Below are positions 10,401 through 18,771 of a stretch of 56,971 bases of DNA, piece by piece. Source of the stretch: Candidatus Acidiferrum typicum (lineage in GTDB: Bacteria; Acidobacteriota; Terriglobia; Acidiferrales; UBA7541); assembly GCA_002478115.1 (NCBI GenBank), contig DLMH01000141.1, positions 1-56,971 of the forward strand, in the 5' to 3' direction. The translations under genes and the position numbers were made by a program. A model generated the notes under the pieces. That model had not been told where the DNA came from. It searched no databases and was given only the letters and a program-made list of their open reading frames with translations. Within the stretch, counting starts at the first letter, position 1; the number at the start of each line of letters is the position of its first letter.

Positions 10401-11085
10401 TTCGATCGACGATTCTTCGGATCGTTACGATGGCGCGTTCGTCGATTCCTATAACGTCAAAAACTCGCGCGCCAGTTCGAACTTCGACATGCGACACAAC
10501 CTGGCCATCAGCTACGTCTATGCGCTCCCCTTCTTCAAAAAGGAGGGCTTCACCCACACCCTGCTTGGCGCATGGTCTGTTTCCGGGATCGTCACCATCC
10601 AGACCGGCACGCCCTTCAGTGTCACCAACGGCACCACCTACGGCGATTCCGCTGGCCTCGGCAACGGCGTTGGCACCGGTTCCCGCCCGGATCTTGTCGG
10701 CAACCCGACTGCCGTCAATGCTTCTGACAAAGCCATTGCCGCGGCCGCTGGTGTTATCGGTCCCCTCTACTACAACCCCGGCGCATTCGCCCTTCCCGTC
10801 GGCTTGACCTATGGAGATATCGGCCGTAACACCTTGTATCTCCCGGGCCGCACCAACTTCGACTTCGGTCTCTTCAAGCGTTTCCCGATCAAGGAAAAAA
10901 CTGCCTTCGAGTTCCGCTGGGAGACCTTCAACCTGTTCAACCACACGCAATATAACGGGATCGATAATTCTATGGATTGTGCCACTCCAGGCGCTGCCAG
11001 CTGCATCTCGCAATCTGATTTCATGCACCTGGACAGCGCCCACGCTGCACGTCGCATGCAGTTTGGTTTGCGCTTTCAGTTCTAA
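7462..11085 (+). CDS. Oar-like TonB-dependent receptor with carboxypeptidase-regulatory domain
   Basis: A 1207-residue outer-membrane receptor with a GTG start preceded by GGAGG. Order of parts: signal peptide (cleavage near LTAAQ, residue about 34); a CarboxypepD_reg-like beta-sandwich (GYISGTVFDKSGAAVAGAEI, about 37-120); a TonB plug (SELGSTISGKQVDQLELNGR, about 140-250); and a long beta-barrel ending in aromatic RMQFGLRFQF as required for outer-membrane insertion. The barrel carries features of the acidobacterial Oar family, such as DDWRITKRLTLNLGLRWSFF, NPGPRFGFAWDP and PYVQQWNLGLQREL. These receptors take up large, usually carbohydrate-derived, ligands using TonB energy. No SusD partner is present, as is usual in this phylum. 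A strong terminator follows. Confidence 0.95.
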   Translation: MKAIRFTCHSHGARLLSLLGIIALLFVFPQLTAAQDTGYISGTVFDKSGAAVAGAEIVLTNIGGTLTRTTATNEVGAYVVPGLPGDTYNLSVTAKGFQKFTANRIVLSVAEKARIDVTLTIGSVTEEIVVTGESVAQVETTSSELGSTISGKQVDQLELNGRNFTQLVNLTPGVVSQTGQDEGVVGVNGSIAYSFNGGRIEYNNWEIDGGDNMDNGSNGTLNVYPNLEAIAEVKVLTSNYGAQYGKNGSGTVEVETKSGTSAFHGSAFEYLRNEVFNAKDWAQGYANEPKAPYKKHDFGYTIGGPIYIPHLYNNDKKKTFFFWSQEWRREKVPSSFNPNVPSDTERTGNFSDLCPTYSATTPVDTTAFPDCPTQVGSGGLAFPNNQVPLDSNAQYFLPLIPKANGTANGFPAYYQTVSEPTSWREELIRVDHNLTDNYRLTFRYIHDSWSTINPTPLWTGVGSYPNVQTNFVGPGTSFVARLNANISPTLLNEFVASYTADHIFLTALPAAGVDIGVPTGFTMGSLFNNGFGGHFPTFSINNGLAYGGGFSTDTGYFPWKNANPTYTYRDNMSRVFGNHTLQFGAYFAAAQKNQQNSVEPQGTLSYSNGAPISTGNAFADLLMGNVSTYSQVQNSVYFYDRYKIAEPYFQDDWRITKRLTLNLGLRWSFFGRYQEKLNQEYGFAPTLWSLANAPALDPNTGALVANSNGQIIGDQYNGYIECGAKSSNYPGVSGAITGCTKNKLMNPGPRFGFAWDPWGNGKMAVRGGYGIFFEHMNGNEANAESLQQGAAPNSQSSSENNVVGYTNIGAGGGLFFPVGPYSIPSQITWPYVQQWNLGLQRELPGHFVLSAAYVGSKGTHLAQQRDLNQLHTVAPADNPFLATGAPIASDGSDCANIAGANGLPNPAATLGNGTPVPAGALNNLFVACQNNANLVRSSYPGYGTITSIETTANSIYNAFQLSAQRSVGALTLSLAYTYSHSIDDSSDRYDGAFVDSYNVKNSRASSNFDMRHNLAISYVYALPFFKKEGFTHTLLGAWSVSGIVTIQTGTPFSVTNGTTYGDSAGLGNGVGTGSRPDLVGNPTAVNASDKAIAAAAGVIGPLYYNPGAFALPVGLTYGDIGRNTLYLPGRTNFDFGLFKRFPIKEKTAFEFRWETFNLFNHTQYNGIDNSMDCATPGAASCISQSDFMHLDSAHAARRMQFGLRFQF

Positions 11086-11140
11086 CCCCCGACGTAGAGC
11101 CACGGCGCGTGTCCCAGCGCGTTGTGGTTTTGAATCCCGC

Positions 11141-11176
11141 AAGAGCGCCCCGATCTTCTCGGGGCGCTCTTGTTTT
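11141..11176 (+). terminator. Rho-independent terminator after the TonB receptor
   Basis: A perfect 13-bp stem (AAGAGCGCCCCGA / TCGGGGCGCTCTT) with a TCTTC loop is followed by GTTTTG. It separates the receptor from the isomerase gene that starts at 11212. Confidence 0.85.
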
Positions 11177-11211
11177 GCTCCTGCCTGGGCGATTCGGTGT
11201 ACAATCTCCGC

Positions 11212-12099
11212 ATGAATCGCCGAACCTTTCTGGAAACTTCCATCGCCACTGCTGTTCTGACTTCCCTTCCCAGCAAGAGCTTCGCCGCCACGCATCAGAT
11301 CGAAAAAGTCGGCGTGCAGCTCTACTCCGTCCGCGACCTCATGAAGAGCGACTTCGAGGGCACCATCGCCAAAGTCGCCGCCATCGGCTACAAAGAAGTC
11401 GAGTTCGCGGGCCTCTTCAACCATTCTCCGAAGGACGTTCGCGCCATCCTGGACAAGGATGGGCTGACCGCGCCCTCCTCCCACGTCGGCTACGACATCG
11501 TCGAAAGCCATTGGCCCGAAACGATTGAAGCCGCAAAGATCATGGGACAGAGCTACATCGTTTGCCCATGGATTCCGGACGAGGCGCGCAAGCAGCCGGA
11601 TGGCTACAAGCGCATCGCTGACGTATTCAACAAGGCCGGGGAAGCCTCGAACAAGGCTGGCATCAACTTCGCCTACCACAATCACACCTGGGAGTTTGAG
11701 CCAAGCCCGCTGCTGGGCGGCAAGCGCCCCTATGATTTTCTGCTCGATTCGACGGACCCGAAACTCTGCAACATGGAAATGGACCTTTGCTGGATTGTCG
11801 TCGCCGGCCAAGATCCCGTTTCCTATTTCAATCGCTACCCGGACCGTTTCCCGCTGGTCCATGTCAAGGACATGAAGAAGCTCCCGAAACCCTCCGATGA
11901 CAATACGGTTCTGACGAAGCTGGACACTCTGGAGGCCGACATGACCGATGTCGGATCCGGCGTCATCGACTGGAAAAAGATATTCGCCAGCGCGGACAAA
12001 GCCGGCATAAAGTACTTCATCGTCGAAAACGATTGGCCGAAGGATGCTCTTGCCAGCCTCACCAACAGCTACGCGTACCTCTCCAAACTGCGCTTCTAA
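11212..12099 (+). CDS. Sugar-phosphate isomerase/epimerase-like TIM barrel, exported
   Basis: About 295 residues of the AP-endonuclease-2/xylose-isomerase-like TIM-barrel superfamily. It begins MNRRTFLETSIATAVLTSLP, a Tat-like signal (NRRTF), so it is probably periplasmic. Barrel landmarks are VGVQLYSVRDLM, EVEFAGLF, INFAYHNHTWEF and PLVHVKDMK; the His, Glu and Asp of such segments usually bind a divalent metal. Acidobacterial genomes hold many exported paralogues whose substrates are unknown, presumably sugars or inositol derivatives. I use ATG 11212 rather than an upstream in-frame ATG because only this gives a signal peptide. The VOC gene follows 11 nt later and may be co-transcribed. Confidence 0.88.
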   Translation: MNRRTFLETSIATAVLTSLPSKSFAATHQIEKVGVQLYSVRDLMKSDFEGTIAKVAAIGYKEVEFAGLFNHSPKDVRAILDKDGLTAPSSHVGYDIVESHWPETIEAAKIMGQSYIVCPWIPDEARKQPDGYKRIADVFNKAGEASNKAGINFAYHNHTWEFEPSPLLGGKRPYDFLLDSTDPKLCNMEMDLCWIVVAGQDPVSYFNRYPDRFPLVHVKDMKKLPKPSDDNTVLTKLDTLEADMTDVGSGVIDWKKIFASADKAGIKYFIVENDWPKDALASLTNSYAYLSKLRF

Positions 12100-12110
12100 G
12101 CGCGGCAAGA

Positions 12111-12491
12111 ATGGAACAAGTAAAAGGCATCGGGGGCCTGTTCTTTCGCGCGCGTGACCCTGTTGCGCTTGCGGAGTGGTACCGCGATCATCCGGGCGTG
12201 GCCGTCGTTCCCTCGGATTACGAGACGCCTCCCTGGCAGCAGGAGGCCGGGCCAACGGTCTTCGCGCCTTTCCCGGAAACTACGACATATTTCGGGGACG
12301 CCGGCAAAGTGTGGATGATCAATTTTCGCGTTGGCAATCTCGATGCGATGGCAGCGCAACTTCGCTCCGCCGGAATCAGCGTCGAGATCGACGCGCAGCT
12401 CTACCCAAACGGCCGCTTCGCGCGCTTGTACGATCCCGAGGGCAACCCCATTGAACTCTGGGAGCCGGCCGGTCGTGACGCCGCGCGATAA
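12111..12491 (+). CDS. VOC (glyoxalase/bleomycin resistance-like) family protein
   Basis: A 126-residue single vicinal-oxygen-chelate domain: MEQVKGIGGLFFRARDPVAL at the N-terminus and the C-terminal motif ARLYDPEGNPIELWEP, where the Glu is a typical metal ligand. It has no signal peptide. Start ATG 12111 was preferred over an upstream in-frame ATG inside the previous gene because the domain begins exactly there. The substrate cannot be told. It lies 11 nt after the isomerase gene. Confidence 0.87.
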   Translation: MEQVKGIGGLFFRARDPVALAEWYRDHPGVAVVPSDYETPPWQQEAGPTVFAPFPETTTYFGDAGKVWMINFRVGNLDAMAAQLRSAGISVEIDAQLYPNGRFARLYDPEGNPIELWEPAGRDAAR

Positions 12492-12555
12492 ACTGCTGCC
12501 TTAAGCGAACAGAGAACTTGCTAGGAATCGCGAAGGCAGGCGCGGTGGAAGCCAG

Positions 12556-13740
12556 CTACGCTGGACGGTGTAGGCCCGCAGCTTCCGCGGTTACGTCCGT
12601 GTACTTGAGTCCCGCGCCCGTGTTGAAGAGCACGACGCGGTCTTCGGGCTTAAGGTAGCCGGTGCTTAGCAAGTGGTCGTAAGCGGCCGTGGCCGCGGCG
12701 CCTTCCGGAGATAGAAAGATTCCCTCGTTTTTTGCCCAATCTTTCAGCGAAGCAAGAATCTGTTCATCGGGGATGGAAAGGGCCACACCGCCCGATTCAC
12801 GCAGAATTTCCAGCATGATGTAGTCGCCGTAGGGCTTTGGCACGCGCAGGCCGGAAGCGAAGGTCGCTGCGTTCTGCCACATCTGACTCGTCTTTTCGCC
12901 CTGTTCAAAAGCGCGCACGACTGGCGCGCATCCCGCCGACTGCACCGCGATCATGCGCGGTCTTTTGCCGGGCCGCACCCAGCCGAGTTCCTCCAATTCA
13001 CCAAAAGCTTTCCACATGCCGATCAAGCCGACTCCGCCGCCCGTGGGATAGAACACCGCCGCGGGATACTCCCAGCCGAGTTGTTCGACGAGTTCGTAGC
13101 CCATGGTCTTCTTTCCTTCCACGCGAAAGGGCTCCTTCAGCGTGGAGGTGTCGAACCAGCCTTCTTTCTCTTTCCTCTCGGCCACCATCCGACCGCAATC
13201 GGATATCAGTCCATCCACCAGCGTGATCTTCGCACCATAGAGAATCGCTTCGACGTAATTCGCAAACGGCACATCCTTAGGCATGAAGATGTGGGCCTCA
13301 AGTCCGGCAGCAGCGGCATAGGCGGCCAAAGCTCCCGCAGCGTTTCCGGCGGAGGGCACCGCGAGTTTCTTCAGTCCATAATGGCGCGCCATGGTGACGC
13401 CGAGCGCCAGACCTCTGGCCTTGAAACTTCCAGTGGGATTCGCGCCTTCCTCCTTCAGAAACACGTTCGGATAGCGGCGGCTGCGCAGCATGGGTGTCCA
13501 GCCTTCGCCCAAAGTAACAGGCTCAACATCGGGCAGGACACAGCGGTATCGCCACATGCCGGACCATCCGGTGGGGGAGCTGGCCTTGGCAATCTGCTCG
13601 CGGTTGGCAATCCCTTTCAGCGGCGCGAGGACATAGCGCACGTACAGCGAGCCGGCACACTGCGGGCAAACTGTTTGCGGCTTGTCAGCGGCGAAGGTGG
13701 CGCGACACCGCGAACATTCCAGATGGCTGATTTTTGACAT
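12556..13740 (-). CDS. thrC: Threonine synthase with N-terminal zinc ribbon
   Basis: A PLP enzyme of 394 residues converting O-phosphohomoserine to threonine in the cytoplasm. The N-terminal zinc ribbon has C9/C12 and C25/C28 (LECSRCRA, VCPQCAGS). The PLP lysine is K107 in NPTGSFKARG, the phosphate-binding glycine loop is YPTGGGVGLIGMW, and PSAGNAAGALAAYAAAAGLE is the substrate Ser/Asn loop. The zinc-ribbon form is the short archaeal/acidobacterial type. The start is the ATG at 13738-13740; an upstream start would add an unrelated basic tail. No other threonine genes are nearby. Confidence 0.9.
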   Translation of the reverse strand: MSKISHLECSRCRATFAADKPQTVCPQCAGSLYVRYVLAPLKGIANREQIAKASSPTGWSGMWRYRCVLPDVEPVTLGEGWTPMLRSRRYPNVFLKEEGANPTGSFKARGLALGVTMARHYGLKKLAVPSAGNAAGALAAYAAAAGLEAHIFMPKDVPFANYVEAILYGAKITLVDGLISDCGRMVAERKEKEGWFDTSTLKEPFRVEGKKTMGYELVEQLGWEYPAAVFYPTGGGVGLIGMWKAFGELEELGWVRPGKRPRMIAVQSAGCAPVVRAFEQGEKTSQMWQNAATFASGLRVPKPYGDYIMLEILRESGGVALSIPDEQILASLKDWAKNEGIFLSPEGAAATAAYDHLLSTGYLKPEDRVVLFNTGAGLKYTDVTAEAAGLHRPA

Positions 13741-13860
13741 GCAGGCACGATAGCAGCCGCTGCGACATTCCGGCAAGCCGCCGCGCAATCGCAAGAAAAG
13801 AAAATCTGTTCTGGCTCGCGCGCCTCAGGCTATGATGGCGCCACTCGCTCATTACTGAAT

Positions 13861-15255
13861 TTGAACCGGGGACGTCTCTTGGTAAACGCAAAATCCAAAA
13901 CGTATTCCCTGTTTTTGCCGGCAGGCTTGTTGCTCTTCGCGGCGGGGTCGCTGTTGCTCCTGATTCTGCCGGGGCAAGCCGTGTACATCGTCCTCCGCTG
14001 GGTTGGTCTGTTTTGTCTGGCGCTTGCGGGAGTGCGCAGGCGTTCGCTCACATTTTGGATATTCTTCGCCATGCTCGCGGGGCTTGAGGTCGGGCTGGAT
14101 CGCCCGCAATTCGCGGTGCACCTGCGCCTTCTCAGCGATATTTTTCTGCGCCTGATCAAGGTGATCGTGGCGCCGTTGATTCTCGGCACGCTCGTAACCG
14201 GGATCGCGGGTCATGGCGATTTGAAGAAGGTTGGCAGGATTGGCTTGAAGAGCCTTATTTACTTTGAGGCGGTAACCACGATTGCGTTGCTCATCGGGAT
14301 TGCGGCGATCAACCTGACGCGGGCGGGCCAGGGGCTGGCTTTGCATGCCACGGCAACGGAACAACTACAACCGCCGGCTGCCCCGCTCAAGTGGGACGAT
14401 TTTGTGCTGCACATTTTCCCGGAAAATATCGTCAGGGCTATCGGGGATAACCAGATTCTGCAGGTGGCCGTGTTCGCAATTCTGTTTGGCATCGCGCTTA
14501 CGCGTGTGCCGGAAAAATCGCGGCAGCCCATCCTGAGCGTCGCGGAATCGCTCACGCAAACGATGTTCCGCTTCACCAACATCGTGATGTACTACGCGCC
14601 AATCGGCGTGGGTGCTGCCATGGCCTACACCGTTGGGCATATGGGGATGAGCGTGCTCCTGCCGTTGGCGAAACTGCTCTTGACGGCCTGGGGCGGGCTG
14701 CTCGCTTTCCTGTTGCTGGTCTTTCTCCCGATTGTGCTGATCGCGCGCTTGCCCCTGGGGCGCTTTTTGAAAGCTGTGGCAGAGCCCGCCACGATCGCTT
14801 TCGCCACCAGCACTTCGGAAGCGGCCTTGCCCCGCGCCATGGAATCCATGGAAGAGTTTGGCGTCCCCCGGGAAATCGTCGCGTTCGTCATTCCTGCGGG
14901 TTACAGCTTCAACCTGGACGGCTCGACACTCTATCTCGCCATGGCTTCGATTTTTGTGGCCCAGGCCGCAGGCATCTCCATGAGTTGGACGCAGCAACTG
15001 TTCATGGTATTCGCCCTCATGCTCACCAGCAAAGGCGTAGCGGGCGTGCCGCGCGCCGTTCTCGTCGTGCTCTTAGCCACGGCTGCGACGTTTCATCTGC
15101 CCACCGAACCGATATTCATCATTCTCGGTGTTGATGCGCTGATTGATATGGCGCGCACCTCGGTCAATGTCATCGGCAACTGTCTGGCCAGCGCGGTGAT
15201 TGCCCGCTGGGAAGGCGAGCTTCCTCGGGCCAGTTCTTCTGCTGGGACAGAGTAG
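13861..15255 (+). CDS. Dicarboxylate/amino-acid:cation symporter (DAACS family)
   Basis: About 464 residues, very hydrophobic, with the glutamate/dicarboxylate symporter hallmarks: the HP1 serine-rich loop FATSTSEAALP, the TM7 motif SFNLDGSTLY, the HP2 segment LTSKGVAGVPRAV and the TM8-like stretch ARTSVNVIGN (usually NVxGD; the Asp is replaced by Asn here, which may change the substrate or cation coupling). It takes up C4-dicarboxylates or acidic amino acids with Na+ or H+. The start is uncertain: TTG at 13861 gives the longest form and TTG at 13879 is an alternative. Convergent with the second isomerase gene; the 298-nt space between them contains nothing I can identify. Confidence 0.88.
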   Translation: MNRGRLLVNAKSKTYSLFLPAGLLLFAAGSLLLLILPGQAVYIVLRWVGLFCLALAGVRRRSLTFWIFFAMLAGLEVGLDRPQFAVHLRLLSDIFLRLIKVIVAPLILGTLVTGIAGHGDLKKVGRIGLKSLIYFEAVTTIALLIGIAAINLTRAGQGLALHATATEQLQPPAAPLKWDDFVLHIFPENIVRAIGDNQILQVAVFAILFGIALTRVPEKSRQPILSVAESLTQTMFRFTNIVMYYAPIGVGAAMAYTVGHMGMSVLLPLAKLLLTAWGGLLAFLLLVFLPIVLIARLPLGRFLKAVAEPATIAFATSTSEAALPRAMESMEEFGVPREIVAFVIPAGYSFNLDGSTLYLAMASIFVAQAAGISMSWTQQLFMVFALMLTSKGVAGVPRAVLVVLLATAATFHLPTEPIFIILGVDALIDMARTSVNVIGNCLASAVIARWEGELPRASSSAGTE

Positions 15256-15553
15256 TGAGAAGTTTCTTCGCCGTTTTCCGATGATCGAAGGGAAGCTCTC
15301 AGGATTCGGGAATCGGAGGGCAGCCGGGGAATTCGGCGAGCGCGCATCACCCGGTTCATCGAGGCTCCTCGTTATTAGCGGTAATTTGCAACTCAGAAAG
15401 GCGCGGAATAGCATATCCTAAAGTGGTTGCGCCGCGAAGCGGGTGAGGGCAAATGGGAATACACTGCTCTGCCCGTAGAAACGGAAAGGGCGCCCAACCA
15501 CAGCGCCCCAGTCCGTTACAACACAGGAGTTTGCCAATTGGCGGCGATTCACC

Positions 15554-16705
15554 TCAAGCCCCGAAGAGCTCGTCGCGAACGTTTTTCAGAACGTACGCAG
15601 CGCGTTCCACGCCCACTTCCCCGCTGAGTATGGGATCCTCGTTTTCGATGCTGAGAATGCCTTCGTAGCCGACGTCCATGTACGCCTGCACGATGGACTT
15701 CCAGGTTGACGCGCCGTGGCCATAGCCGACGGCGCGGAAGGCATCGGAAGCAAGGGGAAGATCGCCGGTTTCAAAGACAAAGTTGAGGATGCCGTATTTC
15801 GCGACGTTTTCCGGGTAAAGAACAGTGTCCTTCATGTGCGCGTGATAAATGATGCCCTGCCTTCCCAGAAAATGGATCACTTCCACCGGATCGCATCCCT
15901 GCCAGAAAAGATGGCTCAGGTCGCAGTTGGCGCCAATCTCTTCGCCGACGGCTTCGCGGAGTCTCAGCAATGTGCGTGGATTGTAAACGACGAAGTTTGG
16001 ATGCATCTCGAAAGCCAGGCGGTGTATACCGTGTTCTCGCGCGAATTTGGCCGCTTCTTTCCAGTAGGGAATGACCTTTTCGTTCCACTGCCACTTCAGC
16101 ATGGCGTCGTATTCGGGAGGCCAACGGTACGCGACCCAGTTCGGCTGAGTATCCGTGGGCGAACCACCCGGACACCCGGAGAAGCCGACGATAACCTTGA
16201 CGCCAATGCGCTCGGCCAGCAGTACGGTCTTTTTAAAGGTCTCCCTGTCCGTTGCGGCGTGTTTGGGATCCGGGTGCACGGGATTGCCATGGCAGCTCAG
16301 CGTGGCCACGCGAATTCCGCGATCTTCAAACTTCTTAAGCCACGCTTTTGCTTTCGCTGGATCGGCGAGCAGTTCATCCACCGGGCATTGCCAGGAGCCT
16401 GGATAGCCTCCAGTACCGATCTCCATGGCCTCGAGGCCGAGCGCGCTGACTTTGTCGAGCATCGCATCGATGGAGAGTTTTTTGTAAACGTCCGCATTGA
16501 ACACGCCGATAGGGATCTTGCGCTTATTTCCCGAAGACACTTGCGGAACTCTGGCCGATTCGGCGGACAAATGGGACGCGGCACCCATGAACGGAGATGT
16601 TGCGGGGAGAGCCGCAGCAAGCACGCCGCTGCCACTGGCGGCCAGAAACTTCCTGCGATCCAGAATTTGTTCTGATTTCGGGGGAGCAAGGCGCTTGACG
16701 GACAT
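15554..16705 (-). CDS. Sugar-phosphate isomerase/epimerase-like TIM barrel, Tat-exported
   Basis: A 383-residue TIM barrel beginning MSVKRLAPPKSEQILDRRKF followed by a hydrophobic Ala-rich stretch, a Tat signal with DRRKFL. Barrel motifs include LEAMEIGTGGYPG, VATLSCHGNPVHPDP, VKVIVGFSGCPGG, LAFEMHPNFVVYN, GANCDLSHLFWQG, IYHAHMKDT and GILSIENEDP; conserved His/Asp/Glu form a probable divalent-metal site. The start ATG has an excellent AGGAGG ribosome site. A TATAAT box at 16757-16762 (minus strand), flanked by CGGC/GCCG arms, suggests its own promoter. It follows the two signal-less sugar-binding protein genes on the same strand, so they may act on the same sugar; this link is inference. Confidence 0.9.
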   Translation of the reverse strand: MSVKRLAPPKSEQILDRRKFLAASGSGVLAAALPATSPFMGAASHLSAESARVPQVSSGNKRKIPIGVFNADVYKKLSIDAMLDKVSALGLEAMEIGTGGYPGSWQCPVDELLADPAKAKAWLKKFEDRGIRVATLSCHGNPVHPDPKHAATDRETFKKTVLLAERIGVKVIVGFSGCPGGSPTDTQPNWVAYRWPPEYDAMLKWQWNEKVIPYWKEAAKFAREHGIHRLAFEMHPNFVVYNPRTLLRLREAVGEEIGANCDLSHLFWQGCDPVEVIHFLGRQGIIYHAHMKDTVLYPENVAKYGILNFVFETGDLPLASDAFRAVGYGHGASTWKSIVQAYMDVGYEGILSIENEDPILSGEVGVERAAYVLKNVRDELFGA

Positions 16706-16803
16706 TGGAAGACCTCCTGAGCGTTACGAGAAATGCGCAAAAAAGATTTCAGCGGCATTATACGCCGGGAGAATCGCTGACGAGTGACAATTGTGCGGCG
16801 GAG

Positions 16804-17709
16804 TCACTTATGCGGGCGGAGGGATTCGAGCGGCGGCACGGAAACAGCCACCGTAATGGCGCGCTCGGGAGGTGTCTTGGCGTTCTGCAGCGCATCAACC
16901 AGCATCTCAATCGCCTGGCCCGCGTTGGGCGGAATATAAATAGTGGCAGTCAGAAGACCGCTGCGCACCCAGGCCTGTCCCGTTTTCGGAAGACCGTCGC
17001 AGCCGAGGTATGGGATGCCCAACCATCGCTCTTGCTCGATTTCAGAGGGCAATTCCTGAAACGCTTTTCGCACACCAATCGCCATGGAATCGTCCTGGGC
17101 GGCAACCAGATCGATGTTGGTTTTCTGTGACGTCGTGAGTTTCAGCCAGGAACGCACCGCGCGTCGCGCACTTTCCTCGGTCCACTGCCCTTTCAACGTG
17201 GTCAGGTGGATGTTGGCGGGCTTGGCCTCTTGCATACCTTGTGCGCGATCCTTGGCCGCCGAATTTTCCGAAGGTCCTTCGATGTAGAGGACGGAACCCC
17301 CCGTGGGGAGAAGGGCGGCGCACTGGCGTCCCTGGATTCGCCCGATTTCAACGTGGTCGGACGTAACACAGAAAACCGGCGCCTTGTTGGCCGCGCGCAG
17401 CTCCGGAATATAGTTGGCGTCGCGATTTAATACCGCCCAACCAATTCCGGAACTCACCGCCGCTCGCGCCACTTGTGGGAACGCGGTACCTCCAACAGGC
17501 TCGAAGATGATGGCATCCGGACGATCTTCGGGCGCAGCCTGGATTGCTCTCAGGATTTGCGTGCTTTGGTTGATGGCATCGTTGTCCGCGTACGCGACTT
17601 CGATGTCCACGCCGAACTTTCGTGCGGCCTGCTCGGCGGATTGCGCTTGCTCGATCTGATAGTCGTTTTGGTTGGTCGTTAGAGAAACAAGGAACTTTGA
17701 CTTGGGCAT
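16804..17709 (-). CDS. RbsB-like sugar-binding domain protein without signal peptide (paralogue 1)
   Basis: A 301-residue type I periplasmic-binding fold (Peripla_BP_4-like). It begins directly with strand one (MPKSKFLVSLTTNQNDYQIE) and has no signal peptide, lipobox, HTH or membrane segment. Landmarks are YADNDAINQSTQILRAIQAA, DAIIFEPVGGTAF, VTSDHVEIGRIQG, LKGQWTEESARRAV, AAQDDSMAIGVRKAF and GCDGLPKTGQAW. The start has a GGTGGAG ribosome site. It shares these motifs with 17863-18771 (close) and 56044-56946 (more distant). No permease or ABC ATPase lies nearby. It would be expected to bind a sugar or similar small ligand in the cytoplasm, so sensing is more plausible than transport, but this is inference. 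Confidence 0.85.
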   Translation of the reverse strand: MPKSKFLVSLTTNQNDYQIEQAQSAEQAARKFGVDIEVAYADNDAINQSTQILRAIQAAPEDRPDAIIFEPVGGTAFPQVARAAVSSGIGWAVLNRDANYIPELRAANKAPVFCVTSDHVEIGRIQGRQCAALLPTGGSVLYIEGPSENSAAKDRAQGMQEAKPANIHLTTLKGQWTEESARRAVRSWLKLTTSQKTNIDLVAAQDDSMAIGVRKAFQELPSEIEQERWLGIPYLGCDGLPKTGQAWVRSGLLTATIYIPPNAGQAIEMLVDALQNAKTPPERAITVAVSVPPLESLRPHK

Positions 17710-17862
17710 CGCTCCACCGAGATTGCAGATTCTTCCTTACAATACACCCGCAGCAAAAAAAGTGCGCAGGATCGTTTGGGAGATGTCCCATGGCAGGAAA
17801 TTCCCAAGCTCCGTCGCTCGGTTGTCAGGTGGGGACCGCTAAACCGGCCACGGTCTGTTTTA

Positions 17863-18771
17863 TCAAGCCTTCGCGGGATGCAGCGCCTCAATCCCCGGGA
17901 TCGACGTAGGCGAAACCAGCACCCGCTCCGGCGGGATTTTGCCATGTTGGTATGCGCCGACGAGCAATTCAATCGCTTGGCCCGCCAACGGCGGCAAATA
18001 AATCGTCGCCGACAGGAGGCCGCTGCGTAACCAGGACTGGCCGGTCTTTGGAAGGCCATCGCACCCGGTGAAGGGGAGACTCAGCCAGCGATCACGCTCA
18101 GCCTCATTGGGAAGTTCCTGGAAAACCTTGCGGACCCCGATGGCCATGGCGTCATTCTGCGAGCCAATCAGATCAATGTGAGCCTTCTGCGAGGTGGAAA
18201 GCTTAAGCCAGGAGCGCACCGCGCGCTGCGCACTCTCCTCGGTCCATTGTCCTTTCAAGGAGGTGAGATGAATGTTTGCCGGCTTCACTTCCATCATTCC
18301 CAGTAAACGTTCTTTGGCAGCTGCACTATCCGAAGGCCCTTGAATGTACAGAACCGATCCACCGCTGGGGAGAAGCGCCATGAACTGGCGCCCCTGGATG
18401 CGGCCGGTCTCAACATGGTCGGAAGTCAGCACGAAAACGGGAGCCTTGCAGGTCTGGCGGAGTTCCGCGATGTAATTGGTTTCCCGGTTCATGACCACCC
18501 AGCCCACGCCGGCGGTTGCCGCTGCACGGGCGACTTGCGGAAATGCCGTACCACCGGCGGGTTCAAATACGACGGCATCGGGGCGCTCCTCGGGAGCAGC
18601 CTGAATTGCTTTCAGAATTTGCGTGCTTTGATTGATGGCGTCGTTGTCTGCATAAACAATTTTCGCTTCGACACCGAGCTTGCTGGCCATCTGCGTGGCG
18701 GAATTGGCCTGTTCAATCTGGTAATCATTGTCGTTGGTCAACAACGCTACAAGGACCCTGAGAGTTTTCAT
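17863..18771 (-). CDS. RbsB-like sugar-binding domain protein without signal peptide (paralogue 2)
   Basis: A 302-residue tandem paralogue of the downstream gene, with the same motif order (NDNDYQIEQANSATQ, YADNDAINQSTQILKAIQAA, VTSD-like LTSDHVETGRIQG, SLKGQWTEESAQRAV, GSQNDAMAIGVRK, GCDGLPKTGQSW). It too begins at the first strand (MKTLRVLVALLTNDND) with no export signal. A 153-nt gap separates it from paralogue 1. Differences are concentrated in the hinge-facing segments (NRETNYIAELRQTCKAPVF against NRDANYIPELRAANKAPVF), suggesting related but not identical ligands. No transporter genes lie beside it. Confidence 0.85.
   Translation of the reverse strand: MKTLRVLVALLTNDNDYQIEQANSATQMASKLGVEAKIVYADNDAINQSTQILKAIQAAPEERPDAVVFEPAGGTAFPQVARAAATAGVGWVVMNRETNYIAELRQTCKAPVFVLTSDHVETGRIQGRQFMALLPSGGSVLYIQGPSDSAAAKERLLGMMEVKPANIHLTSLKGQWTEESAQRAVRSWLKLSTSQKAHIDLIGSQNDAMAIGVRKVFQELPNEAERDRWLSLPFTGCDGLPKTGQSWLRSGLLSATIYLPPLAGQAIELLVGAYQHGKIPPERVLVSPTSIPGIEALHPAKA

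Noticed and set aside
10060..12255. A 731-codon antisense open frame across the receptor end, terminator and isomerase
   Set aside because: It runs through a perfect terminator and two genes with clear domains; a GC-driven shadow.
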